Positions 53,822 through 62,359 of a stretch of DNA of 64,000 nucleotides are shown piece by piece. The DNA is from Arenibacter algicola. GTDB lineage: Bacteria > Bacteroidota > Bacteroidia > Flavobacteriales > Flavobacteriaceae. The number at the start of each line of letters is the position of its first letter. Position 1 is the stretch's first letter. The stretch is taken from assembly GCF_000733925.1 (NCBI RefSeq), contig NZ_JPOO01000003.1, forward strand, positions 2,480,001 through 2,544,000, in the 5' to 3' direction. The notes beneath the pieces were generated by a model. The model was not told the DNA's origin. It saw only the letters and a program-made list of their open reading frames with translations, and ran no database searches. The translations under genes were made by a program, and so were the position numbers.

Positions 53822-55720
53822 ATGAGCGACGCTATAAAGCATGAATGTGGAATTTCCCTGATTCGGTTATTGAAGCCGTTGGAATATTATCAAGAAAAGT
53901 ACGGTTCTGCCTTTTACGGGGTAAACAAGATGTACTTGATGATGGAAAAACAGCATAACCGTGGCCAGGATGGTGCAGGTTTTGCCAGTATTAAATTGGA
54001 TATGGAAGCTGGCGAACGGTATATGAGTCGGGTACGCTCCATAGACCAACAACCCATACAGGATATTTTTGCCCAAATAAACGATCGTATAAACACTTCT
54101 TTTAAAGAAAATCCGGAATACATCAATGATGTGGCCAAACAGAAAAAGCATATTCCCTACATTGGGGAAGTTCTTTTGGGTCACGTACGTTACGGAACTT
54201 TTGGAAAAAACAGTATAGAGAGTGTACATCCCTTTTTAAGACAAAACAATTGGATGCACCGTAACCTGATCGTTGCCGGAAATTTTAACATGACCAATGT
54301 TAATGAACTTTTCGACAACCTTGTACAAATTGGACAACACCCGAAGGAAAAAGCCGATACCGTTACGGTAATGGAAAAAATTGGGCATTTTCTAGACGAT
54401 GCAGTTGCTCAACTTTATAAGGATATTAAAAAAGAAGGCTTTAACAAGAGGGAAGCCTCCCCATTGATTGCGGAAAGATTAAATGTTGCTAAGATTTTGA
54501 GAAGAGCGGCCAAAAATTTTGATGGTGGTTATGCCATGGCCGGCCTTTTGGGACATGGCGATTCCTTTGTTCTAAGAGACCCTGCAGGAATTAGACCTGC
54601 GTATTACTATAAAGACGATGAGATTGCTGTGGTAGCCTCCGAAAGGCCTGCAATACAGACAGTATTCAACGTTAATTTTGACGACGTTAAGGAATTGGAC
54701 CCGGGACACGCCATCATCATCAAAAAAAATGGCAAGGTTAAGATCAAGAGAATTTTAGAACCTACCGAAAGAAAGGCCTGTTCTTTTGAACGTATTTATT
54801 TCTCTAGGGGAAGTGACAAGGAAATATATCAGGAAAGAAAAATGTTGGGAAAACTGCTTTTCCCACTAATCCTGAAATCGATAGATAACGATATAAAAAA
54901 TACCGTATTCTCCTATATCCCCAATACTGCGGAAACCTCCTTTTTCGGAATGGTAATCGCAGCACAGAACTACATGAACAAAAAGAAAGAAGAACAGATT
55001 CTTTCTATTGGAAGAAAAATAACACGGGAAGAACTACATGAGATCTTGGAAGTGAGGCCAAGAATAGAGAAAGTGGCCATAAAAGATGCCAAACTCAGAA
55101 CCTTCATAACACAGGACAGCAGTAGGGACGATTTGGTGGCACACGTCTATGATATCTCCTATGGATCTGTGAAGGAAAACGACAATTTGGTAATCATAGA
55201 TGATAGTATCGTGAGAGGAACCACTCTTCAAAAGAGTATCCTAAGAATTTTAGACCGACTATTGCCGAAGAAAATTATAGTTGTCTCATCGGCACCTCAA
55301 ATCCGATATCCTGACTGCTACGGAATAGATATGGCCAAACTGGAAGATTTTGTTGCATTTAAGGCCGCTTTGGCCCTTCATGAAGAAAGGAATACTATGC
55401 ACCTTGTAGAGGAAATCTACAAAAAATGTCTGCAACAAACCAGTACACATGATTCTGAGGTAGTAAATTACGTAAAGGAATTCTATGCCCCTTTTACGGC
55501 AGATGAGATTTCGGACAAAATTGGACAATTATTAAGTCCGCCAGATATTAAAGCCCAGGTTCAGGTAATTTATCAAAATATTGAAAACCTACATGAAGCC
55601 TGTCCCAAAAACCTGGGAGATTGGTACTTTACCGGCAATTATCCCACACCCGGTGGTAACCGCGTAGTAAACAGGGCGTTCATTAACTTTTTCGAAGGCA
55701 AGAACGAACGGGCATACTAA
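53822..55720 (+). CDS. purF: Amidophosphoribosyltransferase, long Bacteroidota form
   Basis: A 632-residue enzyme for the first committed step of purine synthesis. The catalytic Cys is residue 9 (HECGISLI), so an 8-residue propeptide must be removed. The glutaminase half contains NRGQDGAG and GHVRYGTFG; the transferase half has the PRPP loop VIIDDSIVRGTTL (residues ~457-469). It is longer than the ~500-residue E. coli form, with added segments near 380-430 and at the C-terminus. These longer versions are usual in flavobacteria. Confidence 0.93.
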   Translation: MSDAIKHECGISLIRLLKPLEYYQEKYGSAFYGVNKMYLMMEKQHNRGQDGAGFASIKLDMEAGERYMSRVRSIDQQPIQDIFAQINDRINTSFKENPEYINDVAKQKKHIPYIGEVLLGHVRYGTFGKNSIESVHPFLRQNNWMHRNLIVAGNFNMTNVNELFDNLVQIGQHPKEKADTVTVMEKIGHFLDDAVAQLYKDIKKEGFNKREASPLIAERLNVAKILRRAAKNFDGGYAMAGLLGHGDSFVLRDPAGIRPAYYYKDDEIAVVASERPAIQTVFNVNFDDVKELDPGHAIIIKKNGKVKIKRILEPTERKACSFERIYFSRGSDKEIYQERKMLGKLLFPLILKSIDNDIKNTVFSYIPNTAETSFFGMVIAAQNYMNKKKEEQILSIGRKITREELHEILEVRPRIEKVAIKDAKLRTFITQDSSRDDLVAHVYDISYGSVKENDNLVIIDDSIVRGTTLQKSILRILDRLLPKKIIVVSSAPQIRYPDCYGIDMAKLEDFVAFKAALALHEERNTMHLVEEIYKKCLQQTSTHDSEVVNYVKEFYAPFTADEISDKIGQLLSPPDIKAQVQVIYQNIENLHEACPKNLGDWYFTGNYPTPGGNRVVNRAFINFFEGKNERAY

Positions 55721-55785
55721 ACATTTCATCGATGAAGGGTAGGTTTTTATGCACTTAATCGATGAAATACACTCTTTAACGTCTT

Positions 55786-55820
55786 TTTGATCAGAAACCT
55801 GCAGTGCACTTGTACTTTAG
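55786..55820 (+). promoter_or_regulatory. Promoter of predicted small RNA 1
   Basis: TTTG (55786-55789), 23 bp, then TACTTTAG (55813-55820; one base off TAnnTTTG). The conserved RNA element starts 6 nt downstream, at the expected transcription start. Confidence 0.55.
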
Positions 55821-55825
55821 TAGTG

Positions 55826-55897
55826 CCATAGCATAAGTAGGTTAAGTTCATGGTAAGATTTGGGGCAAAAAAGGTGGAGACTTCTCCACCTTTTTTA
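55826..55897 (+). ncRNA. Predicted small RNA 1 (copy 1 of a tandem pair)
   Basis: About 72 nt. The first 40 nt (55826-55865, beginning CCATAGCATAAGTAGG, ending AAGATTTGGGG) are identical to copy 2 at 56042. A perfect inverted repeat with A and T runs (55867-55896, core GGTGGA/TCCACC) ends it as an intrinsic terminator. CCAT at its start can pair with ATGG 24 nt on. The same -7 box distance, an identical body and a different terminator together argue for a transcribed RNA rather than a passive repeat. Confidence 0.65.
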
Positions 55898-56028
55898 TTG
55901 GTACCAATTCTATATACAGACCCCGCTGTATTACATCCTATATAATCTACTGTTTATCGAATAAGAAGTATTTCAACTTATTAAAGAGACATTCATCTAA
56001 AACCTTTTTTCCACAGCATACATTACTC

Positions 56029-56036
56029 TACTTTTG
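56029..56036 (+). promoter_or_regulatory. -7 promoter element of predicted small RNA 2
   Basis: TACTTTTG, an exact match to TAnnTTTG, with 5 bp before the conserved element exactly as in copy 1. The -33 region (TTTTTT, 18 bp upstream) lacks the G. Confidence 0.6.
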
Positions 56037-56041
56037 GAGGA

Positions 56042-56112
56042 CCATAGCATAAGTAGGTTAAGTTCATGGTAAGATTTGGGGAAAAAGGTAGAGCTATGCT
56101 CTGCCTTTTTAT
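56042..56112 (+). ncRNA. Predicted small RNA 2 (copy 2 of a tandem pair)
   Basis: About 71 nt. The 40-nt body (56042-56081) equals copy 1. The terminator differs: GGTAGAG pairs with CTCTGCC (one G-U) around a 5-nt loop, followed by a T-run. In this copy an A precedes CCAT and can pair with the U after ATGG; in copy 1 a G gives a G-U pair. The body is conserved while the terminator stem varies with pairing kept, which is typical of sister small RNAs. Confidence 0.65.
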
Positions 56113-56214
56113 TTTTGCCCAAATCTGTAATGATATTATAGAATAACGAACTTCCCCAAAAAACAAATTGATTTTTATGGGACGGTTCCCTAATTGCAAC
56201 AGAAAGTATTTTCG

Positions 56215-56805
56215 CTAAAGGTGTTTGCCCCTCTCCCATCCATATTTTTCCAAATACTGCTTCCCACTCTCTATGGCACCATCCTCTAAGCTAGTGCCCA
56301 TGGTGTCGTTCCAACGATTTAAAAATCCGAACAAAGAAATGACCCCCAACATTTCCACTATCTCTCCTTCATCCCAATGTTTATATAAGGCTTTTTTTAT
56401 TTTAGAATTCATGGTATTGGGTACCTGGGAAGCCGCCAATGCAAAATCCAAGGCCGCCCGTTAGGCCTCTGAGAATGCAGAATGCGTCCTGTACTCCCAA
56501 ATATTATCCAGTTGCTCCTGCTCCGCCCCATAACGTTCTGCGGCACTTATTGCATGCGCTTGACAATACCGACAACCAGTGGCGTTACTGCTTACCCAGG
56601 CCATCATTCTTTTCAAAGCCGAGCTTACCCTTCCTTCATTTGCCATCACCGCCATATTTAAATTAATAAATGCCTTGGAAATAGCGGGCCGATGCTGCAT
56701 GGTCAATACCGAATTAGGACAGAAACCCAAAGTTTCATTAAAAATTTCAGCCAACTTTTTGGTCGCTGAATCATGATCGGCATCTAAAGGGTCTACAAGG
56801 GACAT
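56215..56805 (-). pseudogene. Carboxymuconolactone decarboxylase (AhpD-like) family gene with an in-frame TAA
   Basis: Read from the ATG at 56805, the frame gives a peroxidase-related CMD protein: HRPAISKAFINLNMAVM and the redox motif CRYCQAH (Cys78, Cys81, His84). Codon 115 is TAA (56463-56461). Reading on in the same frame gives RAALDFALAASQVPN and then a normal C-terminus ending ERGKHL, 196 codons in all. A single G to T change in a GAA codon explains it. A sequencing error or readthrough is possible. The shortened product would keep the CxxCxxH site but lose the C-terminal helices. It is divergent from osmC. Confidence 0.85.
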
Positions 56806-56822
56806 GATTTGTGAATTATGCG

Positions 56823-56830
56823 TATTTTTG
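56823..56830 (+). promoter_or_regulatory. -7 promoter element of osmC
   Basis: TATTTTTG is an exact TAnnTTTG match, 30 bp before the preferred ATG at 56861. This supports that start over the earlier ATG at 56804, which would lie upstream of the transcript. Confidence 0.5.
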
Positions 56831-56860
56831 ACCTATACAAGTAACGAAAAAAACACCTAC

Positions 56861-57280
56861 ATGACAAATCAAATCACTACCAAATGGCTTGGTAATATGG
56901 CCTTTGAAAGCAATAATCCGTCCGGAAACAACCTAATTATAGATGTAGCCCCTGAAAATGGGGGAGAAGGCATGGGATACAGGCCTAAAGCCCTTATGTT
57001 GACCGCTTTGGCCGGCTGTTCCGGTCTGGATGTTGCTTCCCTAATTAAAAAAATGAAATTGGAGGTGGAAGAGTTTAGAATAGAGACTATTGCCAACCTA
57101 ACCGAGGAGGACCCTAAATTTTACGACAAGGTAGTGGTAGAGTATCATTTTACTGGAGCTAACCTCAACGAAAAAAAATTGCAAAGAGCGGTTGATCTTT
57201 CCGTTGAAAAATATTGTGGGGTAATGGAAATGTTCCGTCAATTCGCAACCTTGGAGATTAAGACTTATTTTGATAAATAA
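56861..57280 (+). CDS. OsmC-family peroxidase-like protein
   Basis: A 139-residue protein with the two cysteines of the OsmC/Ohr fold: Cys in TALAGCSGLD and Cys in EKYCGVMEM. These reduce organic hydroperoxides in the family. Cytoplasmic, dimeric by family rule. The frame is open to 56804, but the ATG at 56861 gives the normal N-terminus. It is divergent from the CMD-family gene, which is also redox-related, so they may share control. Confidence 0.88.
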   Translation: MTNQITTKWLGNMAFESNNPSGNNLIIDVAPENGGEGMGYRPKALMLTALAGCSGLDVASLIKKMKLEVEEFRIETIANLTEEDPKFYDKVVVEYHFTGANLNEKKLQRAVDLSVEKYCGVMEMFRQFATLEIKTYFDK

Positions 57281-57303
57281 TAGTTTCCTTTCTTCTTTTT
57301 ACT

Positions 57304-59214
57304 ATGATCCAAAGATTTCTATATCTGTTAGCCGGTTTTATACTGGTACAACAAAACTTGCATGCCCAAGCTACAGAAAATATAATATCCCACATCCAGG
57401 AAACCATTGTTACCGATCCGTCAAAAGGTGAAAATAGTTATAAGCATTGGGCCGTTTTTCCTCCCAAAAACAAGGAAATTCGGCAGATAATCTTAAATCT
57501 TACTTTTGAATGCCCTGACAATATGCGCTGTGCAGACTGGGATTATGTTGACCATATTAAAGTGAGGCAAAAGAATGACACCACCAACTATGAAATTGCT
57601 AGAATGCTTACACCCTATGGCGGCAGATTTCAGGAAGATTGGCGATTTGATTGGAAAGTGGACATTACGGATTTTAGTCCCATTTTAAGGGATAGCCTCG
57701 AGGTAGATTATATACATACAGGTTACGAAGACAATAAGACCCGCGGATGGAAGGTTACCGTAGATTTTGAAATTACTTATGGGACTCCCGTTGCCGAGCA
57801 ACTGGCCATACATAAGGTCTACGATGGCAATTATAGTTATGGAGATAAATCAGATCCCATTGAAAATCACTTGGTACCAGTTGCTTTAAAGGCCAGTACC
57901 CAATCCTCCTTTGGAAAGGTAAAAATTCATCAGACAGGACATGGGATGGATGCCAATGGCTGTGGGGAATTTTGTGACAAATACCGTGACATACTGTATA
58001 ACGGCAAGGTAATCGATAGAAAACAATTATGGATGGAATGTGGAGATAACCCCTTATATCCACAAGCCGGGACCTGGATCTTTGACCGGGCCAATTGGTG
58101 CCCCGGTTATTTATTGCAACCAGATGAGGTAAGTTTTGACTTAAATTCAGGACAAGAATTTACCATTGACCTTAATATGGAACCCTATGAAACGGAAAAG
58201 CCAAGTGCAAAAGAACTTTTAGTGGCCTATGTTCTGGAATATGGCAAGATAAATTCCGAAAATGACGTTGCTTTAGTGGATATCATATCCCCTTCCAACG
58301 AAAAAATACACAGTAGAAAAAATGAAACGGGAGCTTTTCCCATTATCCGGATAAAGAATAATGGCCAGAACAATTTAAAATCTTTGGTAATAAATTATTT
58401 TCTAGAGGGGCAGAAACCAAAAGAATTTAAATGGAAAGGAGACATTCCTTTTGGGGAAACCGCCCTATTAACCTTGCCCGAAGAGATATTTAGTGATAAA
58501 GAGTCTACCCGCTTTTTTGTAGAATTAAAAAGGCCTAATGGCAAAAAAGATGGTTACGGTTTGGATAATTCCAAAAGCTCAGTCTATACCAAACCCAATA
58601 TCTTGCCCGAGTCCGTTATTATCTATTTTAAGACGAATAAAAAGCCCGGCCAAAATGAATATTCCGTTACCGATAGCTACGGAAAGCCAATATTCAAAAG
58701 AGATAGTGTAGATCTTAAACCTTACACCATCTATTCGGATACCCTGAGACTTCGAAAGGGTAACTATACTTTTAAGTTACATGATAAAGGAGGGGATGGA
58801 CTTGAGTTTTGGTTCAGGGCAAAGGATGGCAATGGTAGCGTTAAACTATTGGATACTTTGGGGCAGGCCATAAAACATTTCAATTCCGACTTTGGGAGCC
58901 ATATTATGTATAACTTTAGAGTAGAACCTGGGGTTACCTATCATTTGGACAATGAACCATCCATAAATATGTTCCCTGCCAGAACCGAGGGTCCAGTAAC
59001 ATTGGATTATTTTGCCAATGACGAAAAAAATGTGGAGGTCATTATTACCCAACAGGAAGATGAGACAAAAATAGTGGAAACCCATACCTACTTAAATTTC
59101 AAAAAGGGTATTTTTACATATGACCTCTCCTATTTGCCTAAAATGCGCTACTATCTAAAAGTTGTAATAGACGGCAAAGAAGTATTTAAAAATAGAATTA
59201 GGCTAAAGGAGTAA
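57304..59214 (+). CDS. Peptide-N-glycosidase F-related secreted protein
   Basis: A 636-residue protein with a signal peptide (cut near NLHAQA, about residue 22). The region from ~30 to ~350 follows the PNGase F two-domain plan: RQIILNLTFECPDNMRCADWD, YEDNKTRGWKVTVDFEITYG, and HGMDANGCGEFCDKYRDILYN. PNGase F from a flavobacterium cuts N-glycans from glycoproteins. The ~280 C-terminal residues are extra to the classic enzyme and include beta-rich repeats (YTFKLHDKGGDGLEFWF). No C-terminal sorting domain of the type IX system was recognised with certainty. It lies 23 bp after osmC and 5 bp before recJ. Activity is inferred from family only. Confidence 0.82.
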   Translation: MIQRFLYLLAGFILVQQNLHAQATENIISHIQETIVTDPSKGENSYKHWAVFPPKNKEIRQIILNLTFECPDNMRCADWDYVDHIKVRQKNDTTNYEIARMLTPYGGRFQEDWRFDWKVDITDFSPILRDSLEVDYIHTGYEDNKTRGWKVTVDFEITYGTPVAEQLAIHKVYDGNYSYGDKSDPIENHLVPVALKASTQSSFGKVKIHQTGHGMDANGCGEFCDKYRDILYNGKVIDRKQLWMECGDNPLYPQAGTWIFDRANWCPGYLLQPDEVSFDLNSGQEFTIDLNMEPYETEKPSAKELLVAYVLEYGKINSENDVALVDIISPSNEKIHSRKNETGAFPIIRIKNNGQNNLKSLVINYFLEGQKPKEFKWKGDIPFGETALLTLPEEIFSDKESTRFFVELKRPNGKKDGYGLDNSKSSVYTKPNILPESVIIYFKTNKKPGQNEYSVTDSYGKPIFKRDSVDLKPYTIYSDTLRLRKGNYTFKLHDKGGDGLEFWFRAKDGNGSVKLLDTLGQAIKHFNSDFGSHIMYNFRVEPGVTYHLDNEPSINMFPARTEGPVTLDYFANDEKNVEVIITQQEDETKIVETHTYLNFKKGIFTYDLSYLPKMRYYLKVVIDGKEVFKNRIRLKE

Positions 59215-59219
59215 TTACC

Positions 59220-60938
59220 ATGCGATGGACCATTAAACCAAAACCCGAACAACCACAAATTGACGCGTTAGCCGCGGCCCTAAACGTGGAAGATCTGGTA
59301 GCGCAACTATTATTACAGCGTGGCATTGCCAACTATGAGGATGCCAAAAGGTTTTTTAGGCCACAGCTTTCAGACCTTCACGATCCTTTTTTAATGAAGG
59401 ATATGGACAAGGCCGTGGAACGAATAGAAAGGGCCATTGCAGAGCAGGAAAATATTTTGATTTTTGGTGACTACGACGTGGATGGCACTACGGCAGTAGC
59501 CTTGGTTTCCTCCTATTTGGAAAGCACCTACCCCAACGTGGCCACCTATATCCCGGACCGATATAACGAAGGCTATGGGGTTTCCTATCAAGGTATAGAT
59601 TTTGCCGAGGATAACAGCTTTTCCCTAATAATTGCCTTGGATTGTGGGGTTAAGGCCATTGAGAAGGTAGAATATGCAAAGGAAAAGGGTATCGACTTTA
59701 TTATCTGTGATCACCACAGGCCAGGGAATACTTTACCAAATGCAGTAGCTGTTTTGGACCCTAAAAGAGCGGATTGTTCCTATCCTTATGACGAACTTTG
59801 TGGCTGTGGGGTAGGATTTAAATTGATCCAGGCATTGGGGAGCAATAAAGGGGAAACTATTGAAGATTTAGTTCCTTATTTGGATTTGGTTGCTACAGCC
59901 ATAGGGGCAGATATAGTGCCCATTACAGGGGAAAACCGGGTTATGGCCTATTGGGGGCTGCAAGTAATCAACCAAGATCCGAGAGCCGGTTTTAAGGCGA
60001 TCATCAATCAGATAAAAAAACAAGTCCTTACCATTACAGACGTGGTTTTTATAATTGCTCCGCGAATTAATGCTGCAGGGCGCATGGAGCACGGGCAACA
60101 CGCGGTTAATCTGTTAAAGGAAACCGATTTGGCACGGGCCGAATTTTTTGCCGCCGAAATAGAGAAATACAATACGGACAGAAGAAACCTAGACCAGATC
60201 ATTGCCCAAGAAGCCCTATTACAGATACAAGAAAACAAAGAAGAGGAAGGTTTTACCTCAGTGGTATACAATGAAACCTGGCATAAGGGGGTAATCGGAA
60301 TTGTAGCCTCCCGTCTCATTGAAACTTATTATAGGCCCACTTTGGTCTTTACAAAGAGCGGCAATAAATTGGCAGCCTCTGCGCGATCCATCAAAGGTTT
60401 CGACGTATATGAGGCATTGGAGGGCTGTTCCGATACCATTGAACAATTTGGTGGGCATATGTATGCCGCCGGATTAACTTTACTTGAAGAGAATTACGAG
60501 GCCTTTAAAGCCAAATTTGAGGAAGTGGTTGCCAATACCATGGATCCAAATCTAATGTCTCCTGAAATTATGGTAGACGCCATAATTAACTTGGATCAAA
60601 TTACTCCAAAGCTGATGCGCATTATTAAACAATTTGCCCCCTTTGGCCCAGGAAATATGACCCCTACTTTCATGGTAGAAAATCTTAACGATACCGGCTA
60701 CGCAAAAGTGGTAGGACAAGAAGGAAAACATTTAAAATGTAAGCTTTTTGATAAAAATAACGGCTCCAGGAGGTCGGGAATTGATGCAATTGGGTTTAAT
60801 TTAGGTAAGCATTTACCTACGGTATCAAGCAAAACCGTTAGCGCCGTTTTTACATTGGATGAAAACGAATGGCAGGGTAAAATAGCCCTTCAAATGAAGT
60901 TAAAGGATCTAAAAGAACATGATAGTTATCAATTTTAA
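59220..60938 (+). CDS. recJ: Single-stranded-DNA-specific exonuclease RecJ
   Basis: A 572-residue 5'-3' exonuclease of the DHH superfamily, used in recombination and mismatch repair. Motifs present are GDYDVDGTTA (Asp84, Asp86, Asp88), CDHHRPGN (Asp164, His165, His166) and the DHHA1 block INAAGRMEHGQ. A C-terminal OB-like region (about 455-570) is complete. It starts 5 bp after the PNGase F-related gene. A perfect 10-bp palindrome surrounds its stop codon. Confidence 0.95.
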   Translation: MRWTIKPKPEQPQIDALAAALNVEDLVAQLLLQRGIANYEDAKRFFRPQLSDLHDPFLMKDMDKAVERIERAIAEQENILIFGDYDVDGTTAVALVSSYLESTYPNVATYIPDRYNEGYGVSYQGIDFAEDNSFSLIIALDCGVKAIEKVEYAKEKGIDFIICDHHRPGNTLPNAVAVLDPKRADCSYPYDELCGCGVGFKLIQALGSNKGETIEDLVPYLDLVATAIGADIVPITGENRVMAYWGLQVINQDPRAGFKAIINQIKKQVLTITDVVFIIAPRINAAGRMEHGQHAVNLLKETDLARAEFFAAEIEKYNTDRRNLDQIIAQEALLQIQENKEEEGFTSVVYNETWHKGVIGIVASRLIETYYRPTLVFTKSGNKLAASARSIKGFDVYEALEGCSDTIEQFGGHMYAAGLTLLEENYEAFKAKFEEVVANTMDPNLMSPEIMVDAIINLDQITPKLMRIIKQFAPFGPGNMTPTFMVENLNDTGYAKVVGQEGKHLKCKLFDKNNGSRRSGIDAIGFNLGKHLPTVSSKTVSAVFTLDENEWQGKIALQMKLKDLKEHDSYQF

Positions 60939-60952
60939 TTTTTTGATAACTA
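60923..60952. other. Palindrome spanning the recJ stop codon
   Basis: TAGTTATCAA (60923-60932) and TTGATAACTA (60943-60952) are perfect arms around a 10-nt spacer; the stop codon lies in the spacer. It may act as a weak bidirectional terminator between recJ and the convergent LpxH-like gene, though T-runs are short. Confidence 0.5.
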
Positions 60953-61082
60953 AAATGCATCAATAAATTGTACAATTAACAGGCTGCAACTACAAATTTT
61001 AGTACGAATTGTACTATGCCAAGCAGGTAAATCAACAGTATTCCGATTTTCCCTCTAGATGGACCGAAAAATCTCTTGTATT

Positions 61083-61859
61083 TCAGCTTAAGGAAGACTC
61101 ATATTTCTTCAGGGATAAGGAAGACCCATCAAATTCGCCGTAAGTAAAATAGGAAATCCAATCCCCTAGATTCACATAGATTGAATTATCATTTAAGGGT
61201 ATTTCCAAAGGCAGGTGCCGATGCCCAAAAACAAAATAATCATAGTGCTGCTGTTCCAGTTTCCGTCTACAGTATTGCACCAGCCATTCGTTCTCCTCCC
61301 CAAGAAATTTAATATCCTCATCCCCGGAAATCATTTTGTTCTTTACGGAAAGATATTGGGCCAGTTTTACGCCAAAATCGGGATGCAACCAATTATACAG
61401 CCATTTGGATACGGGGTTGGTGAATACTTTTTTCATCCGCTTGTACCCTTTGTCCCCAGGACCCAAACCATCACCATGTCCAATTAAAAATGACTTACCA
61501 TTTAATAAAAAGGATTGTGGTTCGTGATATACAGGAATGTTCAACTCCTCTTCAAAATATCCGTTCATCCATAAATCATGGTTCCCCACAAAATAGTATA
61601 CCGGAATGCCCGAATCGGTAATTTCTGCCAATTTCCCCAAGGTACGGGTAAAGCCCTTGGGCACTACCGTTTTATACTCGAACCAAAAATCGAAAAGATC
61701 CCCAAGGAGAAAAATAGCGGAAGCATCCTCTTTTACGGTATCCAACCAAGCCACAAACCTCTTTTCTCGTGGAAAACTAAGGTCCTTGGTAGGAGCCCCC
61801 AAATGATTATCACTAGAGAAGTATATTTTCTTGCCCGCGGGAACGTCAATAGTTTTCAT
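61083..61859 (-). CDS. lpxH: UDP-2,3-diacylglucosamine diphosphatase (LpxH-like)
   Basis: A 258-residue calcineurin-like phosphoesterase of lipid A synthesis. Metal-site motifs are SDNHLG (Asp17-His19), LLGDLFDFWFEY, VGNHDLWM, IGHGDGLG and VFGHRHLP. Those with FDFW and HGD are typical of the LpxH group. The frame is open 13 codons further, but the ATG at 61859 is just past the queD stop and begins the conserved start (TIDVPAGKKIYFSSD). Lipid A hydrolysis is likely; the related LpxI is not in the window. It follows queD by 10 bp. Confidence 0.88.
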   Translation of the reverse strand: MKTIDVPAGKKIYFSSDNHLGAPTKDLSFPREKRFVAWLDTVKEDASAIFLLGDLFDFWFEYKTVVPKGFTRTLGKLAEITDSGIPVYYFVGNHDLWMNGYFEEELNIPVYHEPQSFLLNGKSFLIGHGDGLGPGDKGYKRMKKVFTNPVSKWLYNWLHPDFGVKLAQYLSVKNKMISGDEDIKFLGEENEWLVQYCRRKLEQQHYDYFVFGHRHLPLEIPLNDNSIYVNLGDWISYFTYGEFDGSSLSLKKYESSLS

Positions 61860-61869
61860 GCAGGCCTTT

Positions 61870-62319
61870 TTAATTATCAGAAGCGTACCACTCTGCAAAG
61901 GAGGTGTCGGTTTCCTGTAGCTTTAAAGAATGTAGGCTGATGTTTTTTGGCAATCTGGCCTTTATTCTATCTGCAAAATCCAAAACCATATTTTCACTGG
62001 TAGGTTGATAATTGGCCAATATTACATTGTGCCCCCTATCCGTTAGTTCCTGTGCCAATTCCACATGCGGAGTATTTTTATTAAAAACTGTAGCATGGTC
62101 AAATTGATCCACAATCTCTTCCTTCACAATTCTCTTCAAATCCCCAAAATCTATGACCATTCCCAATTTTACGTGTGCAGTATCGGTAATAGGCTTCCCT
62201 ATTACGGTTACTGAAAGCTTATAACTATGCCCATGTACATTTCTACATTTACCATCATAACCGAACAAGGCATGTCCAGTTTCAAAATTAAACTGTTTGG
62301 TAATACGAATGTTGCCCAT
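61870..62319 (-). CDS. queD: 6-carboxytetrahydropterin synthase
   Basis: A 149-residue enzyme of queuosine synthesis, related to PTPS. Zinc ligands His16, His29 and His31 and the catalytic Cys25 lie in NFETGHALFGYDGKC and NVHGHSYK. The end with LQETDTSFAEWY is typical. It converts dihydroneopterin triphosphate for 7-deazaguanine synthesis; the other que genes are elsewhere. It forms a pair with lpxH (10 bp gap). Confidence 0.92.
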   Translation of the reverse strand: MGNIRITKQFNFETGHALFGYDGKCRNVHGHSYKLSVTVIGKPITDTAHVKLGMVIDFGDLKRIVKEEIVDQFDHATVFNKNTPHVELAQELTDRGHNVILANYQPTSENMVLDFADRIKARLPKNISLHSLKLQETDTSFAEWYASDN

Positions 62320-62359
62320 ATTATTTATTTGGACTGCAAAGGTAATTTATTCTGGGAAA

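Larger units (their letters stand above)
55721..56214. other. 494-bp gene-free region holding a tandem RNA-like repeat
   Basis: After purF comes an inverted repeat, ATTTCATCGAT (55723-55733) / ATCGATGAAAT (55758-55768), then two tandem predicted small RNAs. Between and after them I see only AT-rich DNA; the open frames that cross them run through the terminators and are not supported. Confidence 0.6.

Noticed and set aside
55850..55945. Short open frame starting at ATGGTAAGATTTGGGG in copy 1 of the tandem element, with a similar one in copy 2
   Set aside because: The frame runs straight through the terminator stem, and the two peptides lose all similarity after five residues, so conservation is at RNA rather than protein level.
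55997..56239. 80-residue minus-strand frame after the CMD-family gene
   Set aside because: It overlaps both predicted small RNA 2 and the end of the CMD reading frame, has no recognisable motif and no promoter.
56804..56860. 19-residue N-terminal extension of the OsmC protein
   Set aside because: It lies upstream of the -7 box, overlaps the divergent gene's start codon and adds residues not seen in the family.
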